From assembly GCF_021730305.1 (NCBI RefSeq), contig NZ_CP032674.1, positions 2,279,001-2,343,000 of the forward strand: a DNA stretch of 64,000 bases. Direction: 5' to 3'. The DNA comes from Xanthobacter sp. YC-JY1. Lineage in GTDB: Bacteria; Pseudomonadota; Alphaproteobacteria; Rhizobiales; Xanthobacteraceae. Within the stretch, counting starts at the first letter, position 1. Each line of letters opens with the position of its first letter. Below are positions 18,811 to 28,840 of this stretch, one piece after another. The notes under the pieces were generated by a model. That model searched no databases, was not told the DNA's origin, and worked only from the letters and a program-made list of their open reading frames with translations. The position numbers and the translations under genes are program-made.

Positions 18811-18933
18811 CACCCGTCACCGTCCTTGTCGCAGATCTGAAAACGAATCGAGAGTAATGGGGCGCGCACCGCGCCCCCACGGCCGGCTCGGGCGCACCGT
18901 GGCCGGCCGTGGCGCGAGAAGAAGGGATTGAAC

Positions 18934-19857
18934 ATGGCTGCGATCACCGCCGGGCTCGTGAAGGAACTGCGCGACAAGACCGGCGCAGGCATGATGGACT
19001 GCAAGTCCGCGCTCACCGAGACGAACGGCGACGTCGAGGCTGCCATCGACTGGCTGCGCAAGAAGGGTCTCGCCAAGGCCGCCAAGAAGGCTGGCCGCGT
19101 GGCCGCCGAGGGCCTCGTTGCGGTCGAGTCTTCCGGCCACTACGCCGCTGCCGTCGAGGTGAATGCCGAGACCGACTTCGTGGCGCGCAACCCGGACTTC
19201 CAGGCGTTCGTGCGTGAGGTGGCCAAGGTCGCCCTCAACACGGACGGCTCCTTGGAGGCCGTCGCCGCCGCCAAGTTCCCGGGCGAGGACGTCACCGTCG
19301 CCGACCGCCTCACCGCGCTCATCGCCACCATCGGCGAGAACATGACGCTGCGCCGCTCGGTGAAGCTCACCGTCTCCAAGGGCGTTATCGCTTCCTACGT
19401 CCACGGCGCCGTGGTCGAGGGCCAGGGCCGCATCGGCGTGCTCGTGGCGCTCGAGTCCGAGGGCGACGTGGAGAAGCTCTCCACCCTCGGCCGGCAGATC
19501 GCCATGCACGTGGCGGCCCTCAACCCGCTGGCGCTCGACGCCTCCGGCATCGACGAGGCCACCATCGCCCGCGAGAAGGCCATCCTGCTCGAGAAGCACC
19601 AGGGCAAGCCCGCCAACGTGCAGGACAAGATCGCCGAAAGCGGCATGAAGAGCTTCTTCAAGGAGAACACCCTCCTCGACCAGCCCTTCGTGCATGACGG
19701 CTCCAAGTCCGTGGCCCAGGTGCTGAAGGAGGCCGAGGGCCAGGTCGGCGCTCCGGTCAAGCTCACCGCGTTCGTGCGCTACGCGCTCGGCGAGGGCATC
19801 GAGAAGGAAGAGACCGACTTCGCGGCCGAGGTGGCCGCCGCCGCCGGCCAGTCCTGA
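18934..19857 (+). CDS. tsf: Translation elongation factor Ts
   Basis: 307 residues. It begins [27 protein letters not shown], the N-terminal UBA-like domain that binds EF-Tu, and contains the nucleotide-exchange motif TDFVARN near residue 80. EF-Ts recycles EF-Tu-GDP. The ATG at 18934 is preceded by AAGGGA; a TTG six bases upstream is in frame but not needed. It lies 123 bases after rpsB, the usual order. Confidence 0.97.
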   Translation: MAAITAGLVKELRDKTGAGMMDCKSALTETNGDVEAAIDWLRKKGLAKAAKKAGRVAAEGLVAVESSGHYAAAVEVNAETDFVARNPDFQAFVREVAKVALNTDGSLEAVAAAKFPGEDVTVADRLTALIATIGENMTLRRSVKLTVSKGVIASYVHGAVVEGQGRIGVLVALESEGDVEKLSTLGRQIAMHVAALNPLALDASGIDEATIAREKAILLEKHQGKPANVQDKIAESGMKSFFKENTLLDQPFVHDGSKSVAQVLKEAEGQVGAPVKLTAFVRYALGEGIEKEETDFAAEVAAAAGQS

Positions 19858-19880
19858 TCGCAGGCGGGGAGGGGGCTCCC

Positions 19881-20651
19881 ATGACCGCCATCTCCGACGA
19901 CTCGGACTATCCGGAACCCCCGGCGCCCTTCGCGGCGCCGGGACTGCCTTATCCCCGCATTCTGGTGAAGGTCTCGGGCGAGGCCCTGATGGGCGCCGAG
20001 CCCTTCGGCCTGCATCCGCCCACCGTCGCCCGCATCGCCCGCGACCTCGTCGCCGCCCGCGCGGCGGGGTGCGAGGTGGCGGTGGTCGTCGGTGGCGGCA
20101 ACATCCTGCGCGGCGCGCGGGTGGCGGACGAAAATCTCGATCGCGCCACCGCGGACCACATGGGCATGCTCGCGACCGTCATGAACGGCCTCGCGCTGGA
20201 ACGGGCCATCGAGGCCGCCGGCGCGCCCGCCCGCACGCTTTCCGCCATTCCCATGCCGACGGTGTGCGAGCCCTACGCCCGCCAGCCGGCCATGCGGCAC
20301 CTGCGGCGCGGCCGCATCGTGGTGCTCACCGGCGGAACGGGAAATCCCTATTTCACCACCGACACCGGTGCCGTGCTCCGCGCGGCCGAGCTCGACTGCG
20401 ACGCGGTGCTGAAGGCGACCAATGTGGACGGCGTCTATTCCGCCGACCCCAAGCTTGATCCCTCCGCCACCCGCTACGACCGCATCACGCACGACGAGGC
20501 GCTGTCCCGCGACCTCAAGGTGATGGATGCGGCGGCGTTCGCGCTTGCCCGCGAAGCGGCGTTGCCGATAATCGTGTTTTCCATCCGTGAGCCGGGCGCC
20601 ATCGCCACGGCGGCGATGGGAGAGGGGCGCGTCACGGTCGTCGCGCCCTGA
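19881..20651 (+). CDS. pyrH: Uridylate kinase
   Basis: 256 residues, with an N-terminal extension of about 22 Pro/Asp-rich residues before [13 protein letters not shown], where most PyrH proteins begin. Amino-acid-kinase-family motifs follow: [24 protein letters not shown] and [12 protein letters not shown]. It phosphorylates UMP to UDP in pyrimidine nucleotide synthesis and is usually a UTP-regulated hexamer. A start closer to the domain is not available as an ATG with a better ribosome site; GGGAGGGGG stands before the chosen ATG. It lies 23 bases after tsf. Confidence 0.95.
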   Translation: MTAISDDSDYPEPPAPFAAPGLPYPRILVKVSGEALMGAEPFGLHPPTVARIARDLVAARAAGCEVAVVVGGGNILRGARVADENLDRATADHMGMLATVMNGLALERAIEAAGAPARTLSAIPMPTVCEPYARQPAMRHLRRGRIVVLTGGTGNPYFTTDTGAVLRAAELDCDAVLKATNVDGVYSADPKLDPSATRYDRITHDEALSRDLKVMDAAAFALAREAALPIIVFSIREPGAIATAAMGEGRVTVVAP

Positions 20652-20761
20652 TCCGGCGAGACGGACCGCGGCTTGAGGTTTTCCGGACGGACAGGGGGCG
20701 CTGTCGACGGATGAAGGCAAACGGCTCGCTCCGGGGCATCGCCCTGGGCGCGAGCCGCGTT

Positions 20762-20788
20762 CGGCACGGCCACTGAATTGCCGTGCCG
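20762..20788. other. Hairpin in the pyrH-frr gap
   Basis: CGGCACGGC at 20762-20770 and GCCGTGCCG at 20780-20788 form a perfect 9-base-pair stem with a nine-base loop. No T run follows, so it is not a standard terminator. The 280-base gap otherwise shows no gene; CGCGAGCCGCG occurs twice around the hairpin, at about 20750 and 20812. Confidence 0.45.
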
Positions 20789-20931
20789 GCCTGCCATGTC
20801 CACGCGAGCCGCGCCCTCGACCCGAACGCCACCCGCCGCACCTTTCCCGCCGGGACAACGCCGATGCATGGAATCCGAAACGTTTCCGTGCGATTGAAGC
20901 GTGCCCGCGATCTTGAAGACAGAGGATAGTC

Positions 20932-21495
20932 ATGACCACCGGGACCTTCGACATGGCCGATCTCAAGCGCCGCATGCATGGCGCGGTCGGCGTGCTCAGG
21001 GACGAGCTTGGCGGCCTGCGCACCGGCCGCGCCTCGGCCAGCCTTCTCGAGCCGATCACCATTGAGGCCTATGGCGCGCGGATGCCGCTGAACCAGGTGG
21101 CCACCGTCTCCGTCCCCGAGGCCCGCATGCTCTCCGTGCAGGTGTGGGACCGCGGCATGGTGAATGCCGTCGAAAAGGCGATCCGCGATTCGAATCTCGG
21201 CCTCAATCCGGCGACGGAAGGCCAGGTGCTGCGTCTGCGCATCCCTGAACTCAACCAGGAGCGCCGCCAGGAACTCGTCAAGGTTGCGCACAAATATGCC
21301 GAGGCCGCCCGGGTCGCGGTACGTCATGTGCGTCGCGACGGGATGGACCTGCTGAAGAAGCTGGAAAAGGACAGCGAGATGGGTTCCGATGAACTCGACC
21401 GCCTGTCCAAGGACGTCCAGAAGGCGACCGACGAGACCATCTCCGAGATCGACCAGACGCTCGCCCAGAAGGAAAAGGAAATCCTGTCCGTCTGA
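20932..21495 (+). CDS. frr: Ribosome recycling factor
   Basis: 187 residues, the normal size. [16 protein letters not shown], the region that contacts 23S rRNA, is near residue 25, and the C-terminal domain I helix ends in QKEKEILSV. With EF-G it splits the post-termination ribosome. The gene stands 280 bases after pyrH, farther than the tight spacing seen elsewhere in this series, so it may have its own promoter. Confidence 0.97.
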   Translation: MTTGTFDMADLKRRMHGAVGVLRDELGGLRTGRASASLLEPITIEAYGARMPLNQVATVSVPEARMLSVQVWDRGMVNAVEKAIRDSNLGLNPATEGQVLRLRIPELNQERRQELVKVAHKYAEAARVAVRHVRRDGMDLLKKLEKDSEMGSDELDRLSKDVQKATDETISEIDQTLAQKEKEILSV

Positions 21496-21589
21496 GCGGG
21501 GACAGCGGCGGCGGGAGGCCAGGGACGCGGTTGACCGATGCCGGTCGGCTGCCACGGTTTGAGAGCCAACGCGGTTTGAGGACGAAGGT

Positions 21590-22420
21590 GTGAGCCCTGA
21601 GCAAGCCATGACCCTGCGCGCCGCGAGCGACGCCGCCGTCCCCGGCCGGCCGTCGCCGGCCACGCCTGCGTCCGCCGGTCAGCCGACGCCCGCTCCTGCC
21701 GGCCAGTGCGTTCCCGTGCATGTCGGCGTCATCATGGATGGCAACGGCCGCTGGGCCACGTCCCGCAAGCTGCCGCGCGTGGAAGGGCATCGCCGGGGCG
21801 TGGAGGCACTGCGCCGCTGCGTGCGCGCCGCCCGCGAGATCGGCATCCGCTTCCTCACCATCTACAGCTTCTCCGCGGAGAACTGGTCCCGTCCCGTCAC
21901 CGAGGTGACGGAATTGATGCGCCTGCTGAAGTTCTTCCTGCGACACGACCTGGCCGAGCTGAACTCTGCCAACGTGCGGGTGAAGGTGATCGGCGAGCGG
22001 GCGGCCCTTGCGCCCGACATCCGCCAGCTCCTGGACGATGCCGAGGCGCTGACCTGCACCAATACCGGGCTGACGCTGGTCGTCGCCTTCAACTACGGCG
22101 CGCGGCAGGAGATCGCCTCCGCCGTGGCGCGCATCGCGGCGGATGTGGCGGCCGGGCTGGTAAAGCCCGAGGATGTGGACGTGGAGATGATCTCCCAGCG
22201 GCTCGAAACCGCCGGCATCCCCGATCCCGACCTCATCGTGCGCACCTCCGGCGAGCAGCGGCTGTCCAATTTCCTGCTGTGGCAGGCCGCCTATTCGGAA
22301 TTCGTGTTCCTGCCCATCTACTGGCCTGATTTCGACAAGGCCGCCCTCATCGCGGCCATCGACGAATATGCCCGGCGCGACCGGCGGTTCGGCGGCGTGA
22401 CGCCTCGCCCCGGACCCTGA
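21590..22420 (+). CDS. uppS: Undecaprenyl diphosphate synthase (isoprenyl transferase)
   Basis: 276 residues. After a Pro/Ala-rich N-terminal stretch of about 40 residues, HVGVIMDGNGRWAT carries the catalytic Asp and the diphosphate-binding loop; RTSGEQRLSNFLLWQ is the C-terminal signature. It condenses isopentenyl diphosphate units in cis onto farnesyl diphosphate to make the C55 carrier lipid for peptidoglycan and O-antigen. The start is GTG at 21590 with GAGGA upstream; an ATG at 21608 is the alternative. The next gene starts five bases after the stop. Confidence 0.95.
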   Translation: MSPEQAMTLRAASDAAVPGRPSPATPASAGQPTPAPAGQCVPVHVGVIMDGNGRWATSRKLPRVEGHRRGVEALRRCVRAAREIGIRFLTIYSFSAENWSRPVTEVTELMRLLKFFLRHDLAELNSANVRVKVIGERAALAPDIRQLLDDAEALTCTNTGLTLVVAFNYGARQEIASAVARIAADVAAGLVKPEDVDVEMISQRLETAGIPDPDLIVRTSGEQRLSNFLLWQAAYSEFVFLPIYWPDFDKAALIAAIDEYARRDRRFGGVTPRPGP

Positions 22421-22425
22421 CCCAC

Positions 22426-23238
22426 GTGCATTTCGGCTCCGATCTCGGGCACCGGACCCTTTCCGCTCTCGTGCTGGTGCCGCTGGTGCTCGCCACCGCG
22501 TGGTATGGCGGCATTCCCTTTGCAATTCTGTGGGTAGCGGCGGGGCTCCTCGTCCTCAATGAATGGGCGGTCATCGCTCGCCTCGATCATCGCCCGGTCT
22601 ATCTCGGCCTCGGCGGCCTCGGCATCGTCGCCGGTGGCGTGCTGGCGGTGACATCGGACCCGACCTGGGCCTTCAGCGCCGTCGTGCTGGGTGCGGCAGC
22701 CTGCAGCCTCGCGGTGCCGCGCCAGAGCGCCTGGGCCATGGCCGGCGTGCTGGTGGCGGCCAGCGCAGCGCTTCCTGTGGTGGTCTTGCGCGGCAGCTCG
22801 GCGCTCGGCCTCTCCGCGGTGCTCTATCTGTGCGCCGTTGTCTGGGCGACGGACATCTTCGCCTATTTCACAGGTCGCGCGCTGGGCGGGCCGAAGCTGT
22901 GGCCGCGGGTGTCGCCGAACAAGACCTGGTCCGGCGCCATCGGCGGAACCCTGCTCGGCACCCTCTGCGGCCTTGCCGTGGCCTACGTTTCCGGAGCGCC
23001 GGCTTTGCTGCCGCTCGCCGGCCTCTCCCTCCTGCTCAGCATCGTCAGCCAGGCTGGTGACCTCGCGGAATCGGCGTTCAAGCGCCTGTTCGGTGTGAAG
23101 GATGCTAGCCGGCTCATTCCCGGCCATGGCGGCCTGCTCGACCGGCTGGACGGCTTCGCGGCCGCCGCGCTGGTGGCGGTCGTCGTCGCGGTGCTCCGCA
23201 ATGCGGGCGACCCGGCGACTGGTCTGCTTTTGTGGTAG
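22426..23238 (+). CDS. cdsA: Phosphatidate cytidylyltransferase
   Basis: 270 residues, mostly hydrophobic with about seven to eight membrane helices. The CDP-alcohol synthase signature KDASRLIPGHGGLLDRLD is near the C-terminus. It makes CDP-diacylglycerol from phosphatidic acid and CTP, the branch point of phospholipid synthesis, in the inner membrane. The start is GTG, five bases after the uppS stop, implying translational coupling. The dxr start lies ten bases downstream. Confidence 0.95.
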   Translation: MHFGSDLGHRTLSALVLVPLVLATAWYGGIPFAILWVAAGLLVLNEWAVIARLDHRPVYLGLGGLGIVAGGVLAVTSDPTWAFSAVVLGAAACSLAVPRQSAWAMAGVLVAASAALPVVVLRGSSALGLSAVLYLCAVVWATDIFAYFTGRALGGPKLWPRVSPNKTWSGAIGGTLLGTLCGLAVAYVSGAPALLPLAGLSLLLSIVSQAGDLAESAFKRLFGVKDASRLIPGHGGLLDRLDGFAAAALVAVVVAVLRNAGDPATGLLLW

Positions 23239-23248
23239 GACGCTCCCC

Positions 23249-24418
23249 ATGAAACGTCTCTCCGTGCTCGGGGCCACGGGCTCCATCGGCCATAGCGTCC
23301 GCAAGGTTCTCGCGGACGCCCCGGACCTCTACCGGGTCGAAGCCGTCGTTGGAGGTCGCGACGCCGCAGCGCTTGCCGAGACCGCCCGCGCCCTTGGCGC
23401 CAGCTTCGCGGCAGTGGCTGACCCCGCGGCTGGCGCGGCCCTGAGGGAGGCCCTCTCCGGAACCGGCATCGAGAGCGGCGCCGGACCGGAGGCGGTACTG
23501 GAAGCCGCGCGGCGCGACACCGATGTGGTGGTGAGCGCCATCGTCGGCTGCGCCGGCCTAGCCCCGACGGTCGCCGCGTTCGCGCCCGGCCGGCGCATCG
23601 CGCTCGCCAACAAGGAATGCCTCGTCGCCGCCGGCACCTTCTTCATGGCCGAGGCGGCGCGGCTCGAAACCGAAATCCTCCCGGTGGATTCCGAGCACAA
23701 CGCCATCTTCCAGGCACTGGCGGCCGGCCCGCAGCGTGCGGTGGAAAAGATCACCCTCACGGCGTCCGGAGGCCCCTTCCGCCTCAAGAGCCGGGAGGAG
23801 ATCGCCCGCGCGCTGCCGCAGGACGCGCTGAAGCACCCCAACTGGAACATGGGCGCGAAGGTCACCATCGATTCCGCGACGCTCATGAACAAGGGGTTGG
23901 AGCTGATCGAGGCCCAGCACCTGTTCTCCGTCACCGCCGACCAGCTGGATGCGGTGGTGCACGCCGAGTCGGTGGTGCACGGCCTCGTCTCCTTCATCGA
24001 CGGTTCGGTGACGGCGGGGCTGGCGCTGCCGGACATGTGCGTGCCCATCGCACACTGCCTCGCCTATCCGGAGCGGGTGGCGACCTCCTGCCGCAAGCTC
24101 GACCTCGTGGCCCTCGGCCGCCTCAGCTTCGAAGCGCCGGACGTGGCCCGATTCCCGGCACTCGCCTTGGCCCGGGAGGTGTTGAAGCAGGGCGGCGTCG
24201 CCGCCACCATTCTCAACGCGGCGAACGAGATCGCCGTTGCGGCCTATCTGGACGGTCGGATCGGCTTCTACGGCATCACGGACATCGTCGCGGCGACCCT
24301 CGACCGTATCAATGGTGGTCCGGCACCTTCGAGCGTCGCCGACGCGCTGGAGGCGGACCAGCTTGGGCGCCGCACCGCCTCCGGACTTCTGCCCAAGTTT
24401 GCCGCAAAGGCGTCTTAA
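23249..24418 (+). CDS. dxr: 1-deoxy-D-xylulose 5-phosphate reductoisomerase
   Basis: 389 residues. The NADPH-binding GATGSIGHS is at residues 7-15, the metal-binding DSEHNAIFQ near residue 150, and ASGGPFR with NWNMGAKVTIDSATLMNKG in the catalytic domain. It makes 2-C-methyl-D-erythritol 4-phosphate, the first committed step of the MEP isoprenoid pathway. ATG at 23249 with TAGGA upstream. It sits between cdsA and rseP as in most proteobacteria. Confidence 0.96.
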   Translation: MKRLSVLGATGSIGHSVRKVLADAPDLYRVEAVVGGRDAAALAETARALGASFAAVADPAAGAALREALSGTGIESGAGPEAVLEAARRDTDVVVSAIVGCAGLAPTVAAFAPGRRIALANKECLVAAGTFFMAEAARLETEILPVDSEHNAIFQALAAGPQRAVEKITLTASGGPFRLKSREEIARALPQDALKHPNWNMGAKVTIDSATLMNKGLELIEAQHLFSVTADQLDAVVHAESVVHGLVSFIDGSVTAGLALPDMCVPIAHCLAYPERVATSCRKLDLVALGRLSFEAPDVARFPALALAREVLKQGGVAATILNAANEIAVAAYLDGRIGFYGITDIVAATLDRINGGPAPSSVADALEADQLGRRTASGLLPKFAAKAS

Positions 24419-24518
24419 GAGCAGTTTTCCGTCCGCAGGTCCGGTGCACCGAGGCTGGCGAGCGCGGGATAAGTGTGTAGGGTTGGCCCGCTCCGGGCGC
24501 CCGGGAGATGAGGAACGG

Positions 24519-25679
24519 ATGATGGATGTGATTTCCGGTCTCGGTGCGAACCTTGGCACGCTGTCCTCCACTCTCCTCGGCTACGTCATTCCCTTCCTGT
24601 TCGTCCTGACGCTGGTGGTGTTCTTCCACGAGCTCGGCCATTTCTGGGTGGCCCGCCGCGCCGGTGTCCGGGTGGTGACATTCTCGTTGGGCTTCGGACC
24701 GGAGATCGCCGGCTTCAACGACAAGCACGGCACCCGCTGGCGCATCGCCGCGATACCCCTCGGCGGCTATGTGCGGTTCTTCGGCGATGAGGATGCGGCT
24801 TCCACGCCCGATTCCGCGCGCCTCTCCCAGATGACGGCCGCCGAACGCAACGAAAGCTTCTTCTACAAGCCGGTAGCGTGGCGCGCGGCCATTGTCGCGG
24901 CCGGTCCGATCGCCAACTTCCTCCTGGCCATCGCCATCTTCGCCATCGTCTTCATGGTGTTCGGCAAGCAGGTGACGGCACCGCGTGTCGACCAGATCAA
25001 TCCCGGCAGCGCGGCGGAGATGGCGGGCTTCAAGCCCGGCGACCTGGTGCTGGAGATCGACGGCGCCAAGGTGGACAGCTTCTCCGACATGCAGCGCATC
25101 GTCGGGTCCCATGCCGGCCAGCCGCTCGCCTTTACCGTCGCCCGGGGCGACCGCGAGGTTACGCTGACGGCCACGCCCGAGCTGAAGGAGGTCAAGGACC
25201 CCTTCGGCAACAGCCACCGGACCGGCCTCCTGGGAATCTCCCGCTCCCTCGCCGCCGGCGACGTGACGACTCAGCGCTTCGGCCCGGTCGAGGCCATCGG
25301 CATGGGCGTGCAGGAAACCTGGTTCGTGGTGGCCCGCACCTTCGATTACCTCGGCGGTCTCGTGGCCGGACGCGAGTCGGCGGACCAGTTGGGTGGCCCC
25401 ATCCGCATCGCGCAGGTATCCGGGCAGGTCGCGACATTTGGTATCGGGGCACTTCTGTCCCTGGCCGCGGTGCTCTCCGTGTCTATCGGATTGCTTAACC
25501 TCTTTCCCATCCCGCTGTTGGATGGCGGCCACCTTCTGTTCTACGCTTTCGAGGCGATCCGTGGCCGCCCGCTGAGTGCGCGGACGCAGGACATCGGCTT
25601 TCGTATCGGCCTTGCGCTTGTGCTGATGCTGATGATCTTCGCCACCTGGAATGACGTGCTGCATATTGCTGCAATGTAA
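24519..25679 (+). CDS. rseP: Site-2 intramembrane zinc metalloprotease RseP
   Basis: 386 residues. The zinc-binding HELGH is in the first membrane helix near residue 38; one PDZ domain follows at about residues 130-205 (NPGSAAEMAGFKPGDLVLEI); the second catalytic motif NLFPIPLLDGGHLLF is near residue 330. The family cleaves anti-sigma factors and remnant signal peptides within the membrane. Two adjacent ATGs (24519 and 24522) follow AGGA. E. coli RseP has two PDZ domains; only one is visible here, as is usual in alphaproteobacteria. Confidence 0.95.
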   Translation: MMDVISGLGANLGTLSSTLLGYVIPFLFVLTLVVFFHELGHFWVARRAGVRVVTFSLGFGPEIAGFNDKHGTRWRIAAIPLGGYVRFFGDEDAASTPDSARLSQMTAAERNESFFYKPVAWRAAIVAAGPIANFLLAIAIFAIVFMVFGKQVTAPRVDQINPGSAAEMAGFKPGDLVLEIDGAKVDSFSDMQRIVGSHAGQPLAFTVARGDREVTLTATPELKEVKDPFGNSHRTGLLGISRSLAAGDVTTQRFGPVEAIGMGVQETWFVVARTFDYLGGLVAGRESADQLGGPIRIAQVSGQVATFGIGALLSLAAVLSVSIGLLNLFPIPLLDGGHLLFYAFEAIRGRPLSARTQDIGFRIGLALVLMLMIFATWNDVLHIAAM

Positions 25680-25885
25680 GGGATTTTGATTTGTCGCACC
25701 GGGGTCGTGGCGAGCGGGCAACGGTCTCCGGAAAAGGTCAGTCTTCAGCCGCGGCTTGGTTTGCACCTGCGGTAAAAGACTGTACAAGCGGCAGCGCAGG
25801 GTGAGAATCCGTCCCTGTGACCTGGCCTTCGGTCGGGGAAGGGCGGCGGGTTCGAGAACAACGAAATTTCAAGGTTGCGCACCAT

Positions 25886-28384
25886 ATGACTGCTTCGCTC
25901 CGGGTTCTGAGAAATCTGGCCGCCGCCTTTGGTCTCGCCGCCTGCGTTGCGGCGGGTTCGGTGGCCGGTTCTCTCGTTGTGGCGTCCCCCGCTGCAGCCC
26001 AGTCCAGCTCCATCGTGGTCGAAGGCAACCGCCGTGTGGATGCCGACACCATCCGCTCCTACTTCGGCTCTGGTCCCTATACCGCGGCCAAGATCGACGA
26101 GGCCTGGAAGGCGCTCTACGCCACCGGCCTGTTCTCGGACGTGCAGATCAACCAGTCCGGCGGTCGCATCGTGGTGCGGGTGGCCGAGAACGAGGTGATC
26201 AACCGCGTCGTCTTCGAGGGCAACAAGAAGATCAAGGACGAGGTGCTCGAGGGCGAGGTTCAGTCCAAGCCCCGCGGACCGTTCAACAAGACGGTCGTCC
26301 AGGCGGACACCCAGCGCATCATCGAGGTCTATCGTCGGTCGGGCCGCAGCGACGTGCGCGTCAACCCGGTCACCATCGACCGCGGCAACGGCCGCGTCGA
26401 TCTGGTCTTCGAGATCAAGGAAGGCGACAAGACCGGCATCAAGGACATCAAGTTCGTCGGCAACAAGGCCTTCTCGGACTGGAAGCTGAAGGACGTCATC
26501 TCCACGACCCAGACCAACTGGCTGTCGTTCCTGAAGTCCACGGACGCCTATGATCCGGATCGGGTGAACTCGGACCAGGAGCTGCTGCGCCGTTTCTACC
26601 TGAAGAACGGCTATGCCGACTTCCGTATCATCGGCGCGACCGCTGAGCTCGATCCGGCCGGCGGCGGCTACATCCTGACCTTCACCCTCGAAGAGGGCGA
26701 TCAGTACCGCTTTGGCAAGGTCGATGTGATCTCCAACATTCGCGATCTGGCTGCCGACTCCTTGAAGCGCGTGGTTCGCGCTCAGGACGGCCAGATCTAT
26801 AACGCCGAGCTCGTCGAGAAGTCGGTCGAGAACCTCACCATCGAGGCGTCCAAGGCCGGCTATGCGTTCGCCCAGGTGCGTCCGCGCGGCGATCGCGACT
26901 TCCAGAGCAAGCTCATCAACGTCTCGTTCGTGATCGAGGAAGGCCCGCGGGTCTACATCGAGCGCATCGAGATCCGCGGCAACACCCGCACTCGCGACTA
27001 CGTCATCCGTCGTGAGTTCGATATCGGCGAGGGCGACGCCTACAACCGCGTGCTGGTCGATCGGGCCGAGCGCCGGCTGCGCAACCTCGGTTACTTCAAG
27101 AACGTGAAGATCACCACCGAGCCGGGCTCCGCCCCTGATCGCGTGATCCTTGCGGTGGACGTGGAAGACCAGCCCACGGGCGAGTTCTCCATCTCGGGCG
27201 GCTACTCGACCGCGGACGGTATCATCGGCGAGGTCTCGCTGGGCGAGAAGAACTTCCTCGGCCGTGGCCAGTACGTGAAGGTCTCCGGCACCCTCGGCCA
27301 GTACTCCCAGGGCGCGGAATTCTCCTTCACCGAGCCCTACTTCCTCGGCTATCGCCTCGCGGCCGGTTTCGACCTCTACTGGAAGAACACCGAGACCACG
27401 AGCTACACGCCGTACGGCACCAACATGGTTGGCGGTGGCCTGCGCTTCGGCCTGCCCATCACCGACGAGATCACGCTGGCCCTGCGCTACAACCTCTATC
27501 AGCGCTCGATCAACCTGTGCAGCGGCTATGGTGATCCGGGAACTGCCTATTATAACTATTGCGCAACCTCGATTTCCTGGGCCATTCGTGATGCAGAGGC
27601 TCAGGGCGCGACCATCACTTCGGCGCTGGGCTACACCCTCTCGTTCAATTCGCTGGACAGCAACCAGAACCCGACGCAAGGCATCTATGCCGAGCTCAAG
27701 CAGGATCTGGCTGGTATCGGTGGTGACGTGAACTTCATTCGCACCACGGGTGACATTCGCCACTACACGCCGTTGCCGTACGACAGCGTGCTCATTCTGC
27801 GCGCGCAGGCTGGCTATGTCTCGTCCTGGGGCAATCAAGACCTCGACGTGCTGGACAACTTCTACATGGGTCCGAATCTGGTCCGCGGCTTCGCGCCGTC
27901 CGGTATCGGTCCCCGCGATATCGCGCCCTGCGCGTCGACGAATAAAGACACGCCCCTTTACTATAACTGCGCCAACAACCAGCTGAATGCGCTGGGTGGC
28001 ACGACCTATTGGGGTGTGTCCGCTGAAATCCAGTTCCCCTTCGCCTTCCTGCCTAAGGACATCGGCATGAAGGGTGCGATCTTCGCGGATGCCGGTTCAC
28101 TGTTCGACTACGGCGGCCCGACGAAGTTCCCCGGCGTGTACAACTGGGATGGCAGCAACTTCTACGGAAAGCCGAACCTCGTGCCCTGCCCGGGTATCGG
28201 CAAGACGTGGGGCTACAACAACGTCTGCGTCTATGACGAAGACACCATCCGCTCGTCGGTCGGCGTGAGCTTGATTTGGCAGTCGCCGTTCGGACCCCTG
28301 CGCTTCGACTATGCTTGGGTGCTCTCGCAGGCATCTTACGACCAGACCCAGGCGTTCCGCTTCTCTGGCGGTACCCGTTTCTGA
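25886..28384 (+). CDS. bamA: Outer-membrane protein assembly factor BamA
   Basis: 832 residues. A signal peptide ends near residue 43 (SPAAAQ before SSSIVVEGNRR). Five POTRA domains occupy about residues 45-385, each with the pattern shown by VVFEGNKKIKDE, and a 16-strand barrel follows, ending with FRFSGGTRF, the usual aromatic C-terminus. BamA is the core of the complex that folds barrels such as the FadL-type porin into the outer membrane. ATG at 25886 has AAGG upstream. Codon use becomes less strictly GC-ending in the barrel portion, including tandem AT-rich codons near 27545-27565, where extracellular loops vary. Confidence 0.97.
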   Translation: MTASLRVLRNLAAAFGLAACVAAGSVAGSLVVASPAAAQSSSIVVEGNRRVDADTIRSYFGSGPYTAAKIDEAWKALYATGLFSDVQINQSGGRIVVRVAENEVINRVVFEGNKKIKDEVLEGEVQSKPRGPFNKTVVQADTQRIIEVYRRSGRSDVRVNPVTIDRGNGRVDLVFEIKEGDKTGIKDIKFVGNKAFSDWKLKDVISTTQTNWLSFLKSTDAYDPDRVNSDQELLRRFYLKNGYADFRIIGATAELDPAGGGYILTFTLEEGDQYRFGKVDVISNIRDLAADSLKRVVRAQDGQIYNAELVEKSVENLTIEASKAGYAFAQVRPRGDRDFQSKLINVSFVIEEGPRVYIERIEIRGNTRTRDYVIRREFDIGEGDAYNRVLVDRAERRLRNLGYFKNVKITTEPGSAPDRVILAVDVEDQPTGEFSISGGYSTADGIIGEVSLGEKNFLGRGQYVKVSGTLGQYSQGAEFSFTEPYFLGYRLAAGFDLYWKNTETTSYTPYGTNMVGGGLRFGLPITDEITLALRYNLYQRSINLCSGYGDPGTAYYNYCATSISWAIRDAEAQGATITSALGYTLSFNSLDSNQNPTQGIYAELKQDLAGIGGDVNFIRTTGDIRHYTPLPYDSVLILRAQAGYVSSWGNQDLDVLDNFYMGPNLVRGFAPSGIGPRDIAPCASTNKDTPLYYNCANNQLNALGGTTYWGVSAEIQFPFAFLPKDIGMKGAIFADAGSLFDYGGPTKFPGVYNWDGSNFYGKPNLVPCPGIGKTWGYNNVCVYDEDTIRSSVGVSLIWQSPFGPLRFDYAWVLSQASYDQTQAFRFSGGTRF

Positions 28385-28840
28385 TCGGGCTCTACGGAGG
28401 GGCTACGGCGGCATTTGCTTCCGAAGCTCCAACGGGATGAGATCTTCTCCCTGCCTCTCCGGTGCGTTGCATCGGGGAGGCAGTCTCGTTATGGGAGAGG
28501 CGCATTTCGACCACGCGAGCCCTTTCCTGCAGCACAGCCTCTCCGGCGAGGTCTTCCCCCTCGCGCTGTCTTCCGCGTCACGACGCCGTCGTCGTCGGTT
28601 AACGTTCCTTGCCCCGAGCGAGCCGGCCCAAGAACAATTCAATTGGGAGAACGACGCGTTGCAGATTGGCGCCGGCAGCAGGGCACCTGCCCGGTGGAAT
28701 GTCTTGCTCAGGACAGACCCCGCAGCGGTTGACGGCAACCTCCAGCTGGGACTTGCGCGTGGTTGGGGCTTGCCCGGAGGCCCCCTTGCCGCGTACGTGA
28801 AATCTCCTGTTCCGTCCTCCGGCGTCTGGGCGTATCCGTC
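28385..28840. other. 456-base bamA-lpxD gap without a supported gene
   Basis: The gap is unusually long for this operon. One open frame crosses it on the plus strand but begins inside bamA, has no family features and no ribosome binding site. The stretch contains a run of alternating CGT/CGA triplets near 28583-28598 and GGTTAACG just after, and its GC is lower than that of the genes. A promoter for lpxD-fabZ-lpxA-lpxI-lpxB or a small RNA is possible; neither is demonstrated. Confidence 0.5.
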
